Part shown: in pieces, positions 15,276 through 27,101 of the stretch
How the letters are laid out: each line of letters opens with the position of its first letter
Numbering within the stretch: position 1 is the first letter of the stretch
Assembly: GCF_900107845.1 (NCBI RefSeq)
Contig: NZ_FNRM01000010.1
Location: 1-64,000, forward strand
DNA length: 64,000 bases
From: Alkalimonas amylolytica
GTDB lineage: Bacteria > Pseudomonadota > Gammaproteobacteria > Enterobacterales > Alteromonadaceae
Direction: 5' to 3'
Translations under genes and position numbers: made by a program
The notes under the pieces: generated by a model
Database searches by the model: none
Seen by the model: only the letters and a program-made list of their open reading frames with translations
What the model was told of the DNA's origin: nothing

Positions 15276-18193
15276 GTGCGCTACTTTGGCAAGGCCCCTT
15301 GCTGACAGCTGGTGGAGCCTCGGATCCGCTGTTTCCGAAATTGGTACAAGCCATCAACCACGCCACTGAAATTGAAATCAGCGTGGCTTTCATTCAGCCA
15401 TCTGGTCTGGAGTTATTGCTTCCCGCACTTGAAGACGCCCTTGCAAATGGGGCGCAACTTTCGATTCTGACTTCAGATTACTTGTTGATTACTTCACCGA
15501 GAGCCTTGCGCCAGTTATTGTTATTGGCAGAGCGTGGGGCTCGGGTACGATTGTTCTGCTGCAAGCCCGATACAGGTTTTCATATGAAAGCCTACATTTT
15601 TACCCGTAGCGTCGATGACGAACAGGTAAGCGGATGTGCATACATCGGTTCCAGCAATATTAGCAAAGCTGCTTTGACCCTTAGTCATGAATGGTCATTG
15701 CGTTATCAGTTTCATGGGGAGGCCATACCTGCTGATTACCGCCATATTCGCGAGCAATTTTTAGCTATTTTCAGCCACTCACAAAGCCTACCGCTAAATG
15801 AAGTACTACTTGCTGATTACACCCGTCGCTACAAGGCGCAACAAGCAACAACGAAGCAATTAAGCATGGCGGAGGCTGAAAAAGAGCCTGAAATCATTCC
15901 CAACAGCGCCCAACAAGAGGCACTTGAGTTGCTGGCTAAGACCCGGGCTATAGGCTATCAACGCGGCTTGGTGGTGCTGGCAACTGGCATGGGAAAAACC
16001 TGGTTGGCCGCTTTTGATGTCATGCAAATTGGGGCACATCGCGCATTATTTGTAGCGCATCGGGAAGAGATTTTACAACAGGCTCAGCGAACTTTTAGTT
16101 GGTTATTGCCGGCCAAAAGCAGTGGCTTGTATGTCGGGAGTGAAAAAAATGCCGCTGCGGATTTGGTGTTTGCTTCGGTTCAAACGCTGTCTCAAACAGA
16201 AAACCTGCAGAAATTTGCTGCTGATCATTTCGACTACATTGTGATAGATGAGTTTCATCATGCCTCAGGTCGCAGTTATCAGGCTATATTGTCGCACTTT
16301 CGCGCTAAGTTTTTACTTGGATTGACCGCTACACCCGAACGAACGGATCAAGCCGATATTCTGGCTCTTTGTGATCATAATCTGGTTTACCAACGCAATG
16401 TGGTGCATGGTATTGAGGAGGGGATTTTGGTTCCCTTTCATTATCATGGGCTGAATGACCCTTATGTGAATTATCAGGAAATCCCCTGGCGCAATGGACG
16501 GTTCGAACCAACTGCATTGGACTCTGCTTTTGCGACTCAACAAAGAGCAAAGCATATTTTGAGGCATTGGCAAAGTTTGCGACAAAGCCGGACTTTGGCG
16601 TTTTGCATTTCGCGTCGTCATGCCGATTTCATGGCTGAGTATTTTTGTCGTCATGGTGTCAAAGCCGCTGCTGTCTATCAGGGGAGTGTGCTGCGTCGAA
16701 ACGAGGCTTTGCAGCTACTTGAAGTTGGCAAGCTTGAAGTGGTTTTTTCGGTCGATTTGTTTAATGAAGGCACCGATTTGCCAGCGATTGATACGGTACT
16801 GATGCTTCGACCAACTGAATCGAAAATTTTGTTCTTACAGCAACTTGGTCGCGGTCTTCGGCAAAGCCCTGATACTGGCAAGCAGCATTTAGTGGTGGTG
16901 GATTTTATTGGCAATCACCGCTCATTTTTACTCAAACCTGCCACCCTATTTCAAGACACTGCAACCAAAAAGCTGGCCGCATTGATGCAAAAACCACCGA
17001 CTCTGGCCGATGGCTGTTACATCAATTTTGCCCCCGAAGTTATTGATTACATGCAGCAACTGGCAAGGGCCATCCGCAATACCTCTATTGAGGACTTACA
17101 GCAGCTAGCCGATGAATTAGGTCACCGGCCGTCTGCGGTTGAATTCTTTGAAGCGGGATACGATGTTGCGAAAGTTCGCAAAGCACACAACAGCTGGTTT
17201 GAGTTGGTTGCTCTCTATGAAAAAGACTCCGGTTTCACTCAGTTCGTAGCGCGAAATCGGCAATTTTTGTTGCGGGGGGTGGAAACTACCTCGATGAGTA
17301 AGAGCTTTAAAATGATTTTACTCCGGGCTTTTCTGGAGCTGGACGGCTTTCGTAATAAGATTACTGTACAGGCGTTGGCTGAGCGAAGCTGGCACATTAT
17401 CTGGCGTCACCCTGACTGGGCACGGCAGGATATAAAAGCCGACCTTCAATCGGAAGGTGCCCAAAGCCCAAAATGGCTCAAGTATTGGTTGGATAATCCC
17501 ATTAAGTTTTATTGCGCCAAAGATCAGAAAGATCAGCAAGCCTGGTTCCGCCGGGATGGTGATTTCTTTCTGATTAACTTCGAACTGGACGTTAATGATA
17601 TTGAGCCGCTGGTAGCGCTTGTTGATGAGCTGATAGATTTCAGGTTGGCGCAATATGCCAAGGGTAAGGGGGGCCAACAAAATCAGCAAGCGGATAATTC
17701 GGTTGCCATTTTATCAGCGCCAGTGCTTCCGGAAAAAACAAAGGGCCCAGCTGCGAACGTGCTGCCATTTTATCCGGATTTGAAAATTGCCTGTGGCCAT
17801 TTTGGGCAAGGCTCACCAGACGGTGCTGAGATGCAAACTTTGCCCCTGCACTATGGCAACCTGAACCCGGAAAGGCATTTTATAGCGCCGGCAAAAGGTA
17901 ATTCGATGAATGGCGGTAAGCAGCCTGTCCAGGATGGTGATCTGCTGCTGTTTGAGTGGGTCACGCCAAGCAGTGCCGGTTCGATTAGCAACAATACTAT
18001 GGCGATAGAGCAGGTCGATGCTGCTGGAGATGCCCACTACTTGCTGCGAGAAGTTAAAAAGCAAGCCGATGGACGTTATTTACTAAAAGCGACGAATCCA
18101 AATTACAGTGATTTGGAGGCAAGTGAATCGATGCGCACTTTTGCGCGGCTCAAAGCCATCATCGATCCAAAAGATCTCCAACTTACTGATTAA
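15272..18193 (+). CDS. PLD nuclease + SF2 helicase + S24 peptidase fusion protein
   Basis: 973 aa. Residues 1-170: phospholipase-D-like nuclease domain with one HxK motif (His104, Lys106) and Gly-Ser-Ser-Asn at 126-129. Residues about 210-560: superfamily 2 helicase with Walker A Gly-Met-Gly-Lys-Thr (Lys242), Asp-Glu-Phe-His (326-329), Thr-Ala-Thr-Pro and Gln-Gln-Leu-Gly-Arg-Gly-Leu-Arg-Gln. Residues about 560-810 look like the domain that follows the helicase in DUF3427 proteins. Residues about 830-973: a LexA/S24-like domain with Gly-Asn-Ser-Met (Ser878), Asp-Gly-Asp and a Lys at 929/930 that can form the Ser-Lys dyad. The start is the ATG overlapping the methyltransferase stop; an upstream ATG at 15239 lies inside that gene. 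All catalytic motifs look intact. A role in phage or plasmid defence or damage response is inferred. Confidence 0.85.
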   Translation: MSALLWQGPLLTAGGASDPLFPKLVQAINHATEIEISVAFIQPSGLELLLPALEDALANGAQLSILTSDYLLITSPRALRQLLLLAERGARVRLFCCKPDTGFHMKAYIFTRSVDDEQVSGCAYIGSSNISKAALTLSHEWSLRYQFHGEAIPADYRHIREQFLAIFSHSQSLPLNEVLLADYTRRYKAQQATTKQLSMAEAEKEPEIIPNSAQQEALELLAKTRAIGYQRGLVVLATGMGKTWLAAFDVMQIGAHRALFVAHREEILQQAQRTFSWLLPAKSSGLYVGSEKNAAADLVFASVQTLSQTENLQKFAADHFDYIVIDEFHHASGRSYQAILSHFRAKFLLGLTATPERTDQADILALCDHNLVYQRNVVHGIEEGILVPFHYHGLNDPYVNYQEIPWRNGRFEPTALDSAFATQQRAKHILRHWQSLRQSRTLAFCISRRHADFMAEYFCRHGVKAAAVYQGSVLRRNEALQLLEVGKLEVVFSVDLFNEGTDLPAIDTVLMLRPTESKILFLQQLGRGLRQSPDTGKQHLVVVDFIGNHRSFLLKPATLFQDTATKKLAALMQKPPTLADGCYINFAPEVIDYMQQLARAIRNTSIEDLQQLADELGHRPSAVEFFEAGYDVAKVRKAHNSWFELVALYEKDSGFTQFVARNRQFLLRGVETTSMSKSFKMILLRAFLELDGFRNKITVQALAERSWHIIWRHPDWARQDIKADLQSEGAQSPKWLKYWLDNPIKFYCAKDQKDQQAWFRRDGDFFLINFELDVNDIEPLVALVDELIDFRLAQYAKGKGGQQNQQADNSVAILSAPVLPEKTKGPAANVLPFYPDLKIACGHFGQGSPDGAEMQTLPLHYGNLNPERHFIAPAKGNSMNGGKQPVQDGDLLLFEWVTPSSAGSISNNTMAIEQVDAAGDAHYLLREVKKQADGRYLLKATNPNYSDLEASESMRTFARLKAIIDPKDLQLTD

Positions 18194-18278
18194 CAAAGCC
18201 GATTAATTTTTGTTCCGTTGTCATTTGTTAACTGGTACAATGAGCGTGTTTTTTAACCGCATATTTGAGGGACCAAAA

Positions 18279-18899
18279 ATGTCTTTAGCACTTGTTCGTA
18301 CCGTGGTAGGTGCTGCTGTATTGGCAATCGCCAGTTTTAGCAGTCAGGCGTCGTTGATTGTAAATGGCGACTTTGAAGGCAATCCGATTAACCCCAACTC
18401 CTGGACCTGGAAGCCTTCCAGCCAAGTAGCTGGCTGGCAGGGTAGCAATATCGAAATCTGGAACTCGATGAATGGGGTGCAGGCGATGGTCGGCAACCAC
18501 TTTATTGAGCTGAATGCGCACGGCAGCAATCAGGGCGCCTGGTCGATTTTCCAGAGCTTTGAAACCCTGGTAGGCCAGAGCTATGAGCTGAGCTTTTACT
18601 ACCGTGCCCGCAACGGTAGCAATGAGCAGTTTGACGTGACGGTAGCGGATTTGAGCCAAACGCTGAACGATCACACCAACCAAGGCTGGAGCTTCTTTAG
18701 CAGCACCTTTGTTGCCAACGATACCAATACCACCTTGCGTTTTACTTCGCACAACAGCGGCACCATCGGCAACTTTCTTGATGGCGTGAGTGTGATTGCT
18801 CAACAGGGTACTGCTGCTGTGTCTGCCCCGGCGACTTTTGGTGTTTTTACTGCTGGTTTATTGGCTTTAGGCCTGATCCGTCGCATACGCACCCGTTAA
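18279..18899 (+). CDS. exported PEP-CTERM-like protein
   Basis: 206 aa. Met-Ser-Leu-Ala start with GAGGG eight bases upstream; signal peptide to about residue 23 (Ser-Gln-Ala-Ser). The body starts Leu-Ile-Val-Asn-Gly-Asp-Phe-Glu, typical of DUF642-like or choice-of-anchor jelly-roll domains. The C-terminus is a sorting-signal-like tripartite tail: Val-Ser-Ala-Pro-Ala-Thr, a hydrophobic helix, then Arg-Arg-Ile-Arg-Thr-Arg. The usual Pro-Glu-Pro is replaced by Ala-Pro-Ala, a variant I recall from Alteromonadales. Predicted exosortase substrate anchored and then released at the cell surface. It has its own terminator and no evident link to the helicase operon. Confidence 0.78.
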   Translation: MSLALVRTVVGAAVLAIASFSSQASLIVNGDFEGNPINPNSWTWKPSSQVAGWQGSNIEIWNSMNGVQAMVGNHFIELNAHGSNQGAWSIFQSFETLVGQSYELSFYYRARNGSNEQFDVTVADLSQTLNDHTNQGWSFFSSTFVANDTNTTLRFTSHNSGTIGNFLDGVSVIAQQGTAAVSAPATFGVFTAGLLALGLIRRIRTR

Positions 18900-18922
18900 G
18901 CGGTAGCGCTGCCTGTTAGCTG

Positions 18923-18949
18923 AAACGCCTCGCATCCTGCGGGGCGTTT
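18923..18949 (+). terminator. intrinsic terminator after the PEP-CTERM-like gene
   Basis: Near-perfect 12-bp GC-rich stem (18923-18934 with 18938-18949, one T-G pair), 3-nt loop and a short T run, 23 bases after the stop codon. Confidence 0.85.
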
Positions 18950-19117
18950 TGCCATTTAGCCTGCCTTGCTGTTGTGCCATTCGATGCCTTTTAGAAATGA
19001 TATTTTTTGGTAAATTAATTGGATCTTTGATGTCGTGTTGTGTAGGTTCTTAGAGAGCAACCTTAAGCACCGCTTTAGCTTAACTCCATTGACCAACCCG
19101 TTTACGAGAGAGCGCTG

Positions 19118-20077
19118 ATGAGCGAACTGCAAATTTATCAGAATGATGATGGTAGTCTGCAACTGGCTGTGCCTTTGCGTGATGAAACGCTTTGGTTGTC
19201 ACAGGCGCAAATGGTGAGTTTATTTAAACGAGATCAATCCGTTTTATCCCGTCATATCAGAAACGTTTTTAATGAAGGTGAGCTTGATGAAGCAAGCAAT
19301 ATGCAAAAAATGCATACTGCAAACTCTGATAAGCCTGTGGTGTTTTACTCGCTGGATGTGATTATTTCTGTTGGCTACCGAGTTAAATCAGTGCAAGGGG
19401 TTAAATTTCGCCAATGGGCCACTGCCACACTGAAACAACATTTGCTAAAGGGCTATAGCTTAAATCAGCAACGTTTAAGTCAAAACGCTGCTGAACTGGA
19501 GAAAGCGCTGCAACTGGTCAAGCGTGCTGCAGCTTTGCCTTACAACAGTGAGTTTGGTGCAGGGCTAGTTGATATTTTGGCCAGCTACACGCAAACCTTT
19601 TTGTGGTTGCAGCAATACGACGAAGGCTTATTACAGCAGCCAAAAGGTGAGCTTGGAGGTGAGTTAACTCCCTTAGCGGATGTAAGAGCAGCACTGGCGC
19701 AATTAAAAACCCGGCTCATTGCCAGAGGCGAAGCCACCGTATTATTTGGCCAAGAGCGGCAAGATGGACTGGCCAGTATCTGGGGTAATTTGCAGCAAAC
19801 GGTATTTGGTGAAGAAGCCTATCCCAGCGTGGAAAGCAAGGCTGCGCATTTACTGTATTTTGTGGTCAAAAACCATCCTTTTAGCGATGGCAACAAGCGT
19901 AGTGCCGCCTTCTTATTCGTAGACTTTCTCAACAGAAACAATCGCCTCTTTAATGAACACTATCAGGCTGTTATTAATGATACCGGCCTGGCGGCTATTA
20001 CCTTGTTGGTTGCTGAATCTGATCCGCAGGAAAAGCAGACGTTAATCCGGCTGATTGAAAATCTACTGGCGACATAG
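19118..20077 (+). CDS. RhuM-Fic protein
   Basis: 319 aa. The N-terminal half (about 1-125) has the Leu-Trp-Leu-Ser-Gln-Ala-Gln-Met segment and following helices of the virulence RhuM family, which resembles a DNA-binding fold. The C-terminal half carries a Fic/Doc domain with the full motif His-Pro-Phe-Ser-Asp-Gly-Asn-Lys-Arg (His253 to Arg261). Fic proteins transfer AMP or phosphate to proteins. The Asn-Lys-Arg ending is the Doc-like form, where phosphotransfer is known for Doc itself. No separate antitoxin ORF lies beside it, so inhibition might be internal or the protein may be a standalone effector. Confidence 0.88.
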   Translation: MSELQIYQNDDGSLQLAVPLRDETLWLSQAQMVSLFKRDQSVLSRHIRNVFNEGELDEASNMQKMHTANSDKPVVFYSLDVIISVGYRVKSVQGVKFRQWATATLKQHLLKGYSLNQQRLSQNAAELEKALQLVKRAAALPYNSEFGAGLVDILASYTQTFLWLQQYDEGLLQQPKGELGGELTPLADVRAALAQLKTRLIARGEATVLFGQERQDGLASIWGNLQQTVFGEEAYPSVESKAAHLLYFVVKNHPFSDGNKRSAAFLFVDFLNRNNRLFNEHYQAVINDTGLAAITLLVAESDPQEKQTLIRLIENLLAT

Positions 20078-20210
20078 AAAGTAAACTCTGCCTTGCATTC
20101 ATTGGCTTTCAAGCCAACCAACGCCCGCAGTCTGCCATTAGCCGAGCCTTTTTCCGCTGTCATTGCACCTGTGCTAAAGTAGCCGGCGGTATAACGACAG
20201 AGGATAACCC

Positions 20211-22277
20211 ATGGTCCCTTTCTTCTCCGGCCGCCTGACGGCGGTTCTGACTTTATCGGCCAGCCTGCTGTGGGCGGGCCTGGCTAAGGCCGAGGCGCCA
20301 AGGCCTTTAACACCCGAAGATCTCTGGCAGGTACAACGGCCATCAGCCCCGGTGATGGCACCAGATGGTAAAAGTGCGCTGTACGGTGTGAGCAGCTACA
20401 GCATGGAGACCGACCGCGGCACCACGGCTCTGCATTGGCTGAATCTGCAAACTGGCCAAAGCCAGCAGCTGACGTTTCCGGCCAGTGGCAGCGACAGCGG
20501 GGCGGTGTGGCGTCCTGATGGCAGCAAGATTGCCTTTGTGTCGCGTCGTCAGGCCGAGCGCAACCAGATTTTTGTGATGCGGATGGATGGTGGTGAGCCA
20601 CGCCAGCTGACCGATTTGCCGGTGGCGGTATCGGCAGTACAATGGATGCCGGATGGTCAGAGCCTGGTGTTTATGGCCCAGGTGCCGGCCGACTTTGACG
20701 GCGACTTTGCTGCATTGAAAGCGCAGCAAGCTGAAAAGGCCAAATCCAAAGTTTCGGCCTTTGTCACCGAGAACCGCTTGTACCGGCACTGGGATCGCTT
20801 TTTAGAGCAAGATGCGTATCCGCGGCTGTTCCGGGTGCAGCTGACCAGCGGCGAGGTGACTGAGCTGACGCCGGGCTGGCAGCGTTATTTCAACATTGGC
20901 GGTGGCATCAGCTACGACATCTCGCCCGATGGCCGGCACATTGCGCTAACGGCCAATACCACTGAGCCCCCTTTTGATGACTTTAAAGCCGATGTGCTGT
21001 TGCTGCAAACCGATGGCAGTGGCAGCTACGTCAATCTGAGTGCCGACAATACCGGCCGCGATATCAATCCGGTGTTTAGCCCGGATGGTCGTTACCTGCT
21101 GTGGGGCCGTAGTTTACGCAATGACTTTTATGCCGATCAAATCAATCTGCTGCAGTACGATCTGCGCAATGGTCAGAGCCGCATGTTAACCCAGGATTTT
21201 GATCATACTCCGGTCAACTGGCAGTATTCGCGCAATGGCCGGCAGATCTTCTTCCAGGCCGATGACAGGGCCATGACCTCCTTGTTTGCCATGCCGGCAC
21301 GGGGTGGTGCCATTCGGGAAGTGCTGCGTGGCGGTACCAATACGGGACTTGCTGAAACCGCCGATGGCCGCTTGCTGTTTGTGCATCATGGCCTGACGCA
21401 GATGCCGGAGCTGTTCAGTGTGCGGGTCAATGGTCGTGACCGCCGCCAGCTCACCCAGCTGAATCAGGCACTGCAAGACAGCATCGACTGGGGCAAGGTG
21501 GAGAATGTGACCTACGCTGGCGCCAATGACGCTCCGGTGCAGATGTTTGTGGTGTACCCGCCCAACTTTGATGCCAGCAAAAAATGGCCGGTGCTGAACC
21601 TGTTGCACGGTGGTCCGCATGGCTTCTTTGGCGATACCTTTCACTTTCGCTGGAACGCCCAGGTGTTTGCCGCCGCCGGTTACATCACCATTCTCCCCAA
21701 CTTCCATGGCTCCACCAGCTTTGGCCAGGACTTTGCCATCTCCATTCATGGCGATCACCCAACCAAGCCCTTTATCGACTCGGAGCGGGCCATCGACTTT
21801 ATGTTAGAGCGTCCTTATGTCGACGGCAATCGGCTGGCAGCAGCCGGTGGCAGCTACGGTGGCTACCTGGTGAGCTGGATAGCCGGTCATACCGATCGTT
21901 ATCAGGCGCTGATTAATCACGCCGGGGTCTACAACCTGAAAGGCCAGTTTGCCTCCGATACCACAGCGCACCGGGTGCATGCCTACGGCGGCGCGCCCTG
22001 GGATGGCATGGACAATGTGCTGCGTTTTAGCCCCTCGATGCATGCGGCCAACTTTAAAACGCCGATGCTGATTATTCACGGTGAACTGGATTACCGGGTG
22101 CCGGTGACCCAGGGTTTTGAAATCTATGGTGTCTACAAAGGCATGGGGCTGGATGCGCGGCTGGTGTACTTCCCGGATGAAAATCACTGGATCTTAAAGC
22201 CGAATAACTCGGTGTTCTGGTTCAATGAATTTACCGGCTGGCTGGACCGCTACTTAGGCCCTGGCCCGAAAGAGTAA
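20211..22277 (+). CDS. exported S9-family serine peptidase
   Basis: 688 aa with GAGGA seven bases before the ATG. Signal peptide ends Ala-Lys-Ala-Glu (about residue 27). An N-terminal beta-propeller (about 40-430) with repeated Ser-Pro-Asp-Gly-Arg-type blades is followed by an alpha/beta hydrolase domain with Gly-Gly-Ser-Tyr-Gly-Gly (nucleophile Ser), Asp in Gly-Glu-Leu-Asp-Tyr-Arg-Val-Pro and His in Glu-Asn-His-Trp. This is the prolyl-oligopeptidase / dipeptidyl-peptidase layout; periplasmic peptide degradation is likely. A second, diverged S9 peptidase is at 59083-61134. Confidence 0.9.
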   Translation: MVPFFSGRLTAVLTLSASLLWAGLAKAEAPRPLTPEDLWQVQRPSAPVMAPDGKSALYGVSSYSMETDRGTTALHWLNLQTGQSQQLTFPASGSDSGAVWRPDGSKIAFVSRRQAERNQIFVMRMDGGEPRQLTDLPVAVSAVQWMPDGQSLVFMAQVPADFDGDFAALKAQQAEKAKSKVSAFVTENRLYRHWDRFLEQDAYPRLFRVQLTSGEVTELTPGWQRYFNIGGGISYDISPDGRHIALTANTTEPPFDDFKADVLLLQTDGSGSYVNLSADNTGRDINPVFSPDGRYLLWGRSLRNDFYADQINLLQYDLRNGQSRMLTQDFDHTPVNWQYSRNGRQIFFQADDRAMTSLFAMPARGGAIREVLRGGTNTGLAETADGRLLFVHHGLTQMPELFSVRVNGRDRRQLTQLNQALQDSIDWGKVENVTYAGANDAPVQMFVVYPPNFDASKKWPVLNLLHGGPHGFFGDTFHFRWNAQVFAAAGYITILPNFHGSTSFGQDFAISIHGDHPTKPFIDSERAIDFMLERPYVDGNRLAAAGGSYGGYLVSWIAGHTDRYQALINHAGVYNLKGQFASDTTAHRVHAYGGAPWDGMDNVLRFSPSMHAANFKTPMLIIHGELDYRVPVTQGFEIYGVYKGMGLDARLVYFPDENHWILKPNNSVFWFNEFTGWLDRYLGPGPKE

Positions 22278-22300
22278 ACAGCGCGCATTAACAGCATAAA

Positions 22301-22332
22301 AAAAGCCCCGCCAGTCAACCGGCGGGGCTTTT
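22301..22332. terminator. convergent terminator, S9 peptidase / katG
   Basis: Perfect 12-bp stem (22301-22312 with 22321-22332) with A-rich left and T-rich right flanks, 8-nt loop. Placed between two convergent genes and usable in both directions. Confidence 0.92.
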
Positions 22333-22344
22333 GTTTGGATCGTC

Positions 22345-24869
<2,525 letters not shown>

Positions 24870-25799
24870 ATGAGTAAATTTATGGCATCGGTGGATCAGC
24901 GCACCAACCTGGTCGGGCAAAACCGGTTGGAGCTGCTGATTTTCCGGCTGAACGGTGAGCAGCCGTATGGGATTAATGTGTTTAAAGTTCGGGAAGTGTT
25001 GCAGTGTCCTCAACTCACCGAAATGCCCGGAGCTTCACCCCATGTGCGTGGTATTGCCCATTTGCGGGGAGAGGCCATTACGGTGATTGATTTGAGCCAG
25101 GCCACCGGCGGACCGGCTATCCAGGATTTGAAAAAAGCCTTTATTTTGGTGACCGAATACAACAGAACCACTCAGGGCTTCTTAGTGGGTGGGGTCGATC
25201 GCATTGTCAACATCAATTGGGAGCAAATCAGCCCACCGCCGAAAGGGGCTGGCCGAAATCATTACCTGACCGCCGTGACCAAGGTGGATGATCGCCTGGT
25301 GCAGGTGATTGATGTGGAGAAAGTGTTCGCTGAGATTTCGCCGCCGGATGAGGAAGTTAGCGAAAGCCTGAAAAAAGAAGCGGCTCAGATGAATCTGGCG
25401 GATTTGGTGGTGTTGGTGGCCGATGACTCGGCGGTGGCCCGTGGTCAGGTCAAACGGGCGCTCACTTCGATCGGTGTGAATATCGAGCTGGTCAATGATG
25501 GCAGGCAGGCGCTGCAGTGGCTGGAGAAAAAAGCCAAAGAGCTGGGTGGCGATATCTCGAAAAAGGTACCCTTGTTGATTTCAGATATCGAAATGCCGGA
25601 GATGGATGGTTACACCCTCACGGCTCAGGTGAAAGCCAACCCGGATTTACGCAACATGCATGTGGTGCTGCACTCATCGCTTAGCGGGGTTTTTAACGAG
25701 GCCATGGTAAAAAAAGTTGGTGCTGACCAGTTTATTGCCAAGTTCCACCCGGATGAACTGGCTTCGGCCGTTGAACACTGGATGAAAGCCGATAGTTAG
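24870..25799 (+). CDS. cheV: chemotaxis coupling protein CheV
   Basis: 309 aa. The N-terminal CheW-like coupling domain (about 15-165) links receptors to CheA, and the C-terminal receiver domain (about 180-305) has the phosphoacceptor Asp239 in Ile-Ser-Asp-Ile-Glu-Met-Pro, the acidic pair Asp-Asp near its start and a conserved Ser/Lys end. Phosphorylation tunes coupling and adaptation. GGAG lies before the ATG. No other chemotaxis gene is adjacent. Confidence 0.95.
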   Translation: MSKFMASVDQRTNLVGQNRLELLIFRLNGEQPYGINVFKVREVLQCPQLTEMPGASPHVRGIAHLRGEAITVIDLSQATGGPAIQDLKKAFILVTEYNRTTQGFLVGGVDRIVNINWEQISPPPKGAGRNHYLTAVTKVDDRLVQVIDVEKVFAEISPPDEEVSESLKKEAAQMNLADLVVLVADDSAVARGQVKRALTSIGVNIELVNDGRQALQWLEKKAKELGGDISKKVPLLISDIEMPEMDGYTLTAQVKANPDLRNMHVVLHSSLSGVFNEAMVKKVGADQFIAKFHPDELASAVEHWMKADS

Positions 25800-25817
25800 T
25801 TTTAAGCTCAACTCATG

Positions 25818-25853
25818 AAACAATAGGGGCGCATTCATGCGCCCCTATTGTTT
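25818..25853. terminator. convergent terminator, cheV / HD-GYP gene
   Basis: Perfect 16-bp stem (25818-25833 with 25838-25853), 4-nt loop, A- and T-rich ends. The right arm contains the TAG stop codon of the minus-strand HD-GYP gene, so that gene ends inside its own terminator. Confidence 0.92.
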
Positions 25854-27101
25854 GCCTTGAACGTGGTAGCTGATCTGAGCGCAGGGGTTCAGGTAGTCCA
25901 GTACTTGGGCAGGCAACTGCTGCGGTTTTAGCACTTTTTCAATGGCCAAATCGTCTTCAGTCAGCGTCAGGATTGGGGCTTCAAGCCTGGGAATATCCGC
26001 TTCATACACCATAATATTAGGTTGCAGCAGCGCGTCGCTGTTCACGGTGATCACCATACCGATTCTGTCGTCACTGAGCTGAACCAAGGTGCCAGGCGGA
26101 TATACGCCCATTTGTTTAATCAGCAGTTTTAATTCGGTCTCCGGCAATTGCTGGCGCATCTTCCGGTACATGTACGATAAAGCGGTATGTGGTGAGCGCG
26201 TTGCCTGGCCTGGTCCCGGATGGCATAAGTTATCGAAGGTATTTGCCACCATCACAATTTTTGCCAGTGGGTCTATATCCTGTTCTTTCAGGCCTCGAGG
26301 GAAACCACTGCCATCTGCGTACTCATGGTGCTGCATGAGTATTGGGATCGCCTCAGATGGAAACACCGACAACCGCTCGGCCAGCTCGGCACCATACTGA
26401 GTATGTAGGTTCAACAGGTTTTGCTCGGGTTTTGTCAGTGGCTGTTGTTTGCGCATTATTTGGCTTGGCAGACGCAGTTTGCCAATATCGTGAAACAAAG
26501 CGCCAAAGCCCACCAGCTGGATCTGTTGCTCGGTCAGTTGCAGGTTTTTCGCCAGCATCATCGATAAAGTCGAGACATTCAGCGCATGGTAGTACAGGTT
26601 TTCTTGATCTTTTTGCGCTGTGGCAATCATATGCAGCGATAGCGCATCGGGGCGGGCAATCAGTTCGGCCATTTGCGCTGTCAGTTGACTGGCTTCTTCA
26701 ATGGCCGTGACAGGCTGGCTGCCGAGCTTTTTCATCAGGCTATGTAATTGTTTAAACGATTGGTTAAATGCTTTCTCGGTTTTTTGAATCGAGCGCCGTC
26801 GCATTTTGGAGGCCTCGATACGCGCCGATTTTTTTTGCTGTAAGGTGGCACGATATTCGGCAGCTTCATCAATCTGCCGCAGTACCTCTTCATTCGAAGC
26901 TGGCTTTGGCTCAGGAGGGGCTGCCAGGCTTTTATCTGGGTATAGATAAACATACTCCAGCTTTAGTGACTGGATGATACGAATTTGATGCTGATTTTCT
27001 ATCACCAGCTTGTTGGACATAAAGGGATGTTGCAACCAGCTAAGAGGCAGCTTAATGGCATGACCAACACGAAGTTTTGTGGGGCTTAGTTTTTCTGGCA
27101 C
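25845..27101 (-). CDS. HD-GYP c-di-GMP phosphodiesterase
   Basis: 418 aa from a GTG with AGGAAA upstream. The N-terminal 130 residues match the DUF3391-type domain that often precedes HD-GYP, then comes an HD-GYP domain (about 150-350) with Phe-His-Asp-Ile-Gly-Lys and His-His-Glu-Tyr-Ala-Asp-Gly-Ser-Gly-Phe-Pro. The signature third motif reads Gly-Phe-Pro instead of Gly-Tyr-Pro, a conservative change. Predicted to hydrolyse cyclic di-GMP in the cytoplasm. Lies in tandem with the EAL-HDOD gene, 149 bases downstream of it. Confidence 0.9.
   Translation of the reverse strand: MPEKLSPTKLRVGHAIKLPLSWLQHPFMSNKLVIENQHQIRIIQSLKLEYVYLYPDKSLAAPPEPKPASNEEVLRQIDEAAEYRATLQQKKSARIEASKMRRRSIQKTEKAFNQSFKQLHSLMKKLGSQPVTAIEEASQLTAQMAELIARPDALSLHMIATAQKDQENLYYHALNVSTLSMMLAKNLQLTEQQIQLVGFGALFHDIGKLRLPSQIMRKQQPLTKPEQNLLNLHTQYGAELAERLSVFPSEAIPILMQHHEYADGSGFPRGLKEQDIDPLAKIVMVANTFDNLCHPGPGQATRSPHTALSYMYRKMRQQLPETELKLLIKQMGVYPPGTLVQLSDDRIGMVITVNSDALLQPNIMVYEADIPRLEAPILTLTEDDLAIEKVLKPQQLPAQVLDYLNPCAQISYHVQGKQ

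Noticed and set aside
15272-18193. Call as a Mokosh defence protein
   Set aside because: Mokosh type II places its PLD domain differently and has no S24 domain as far as I recall; the DUF3427-like layout fits better.
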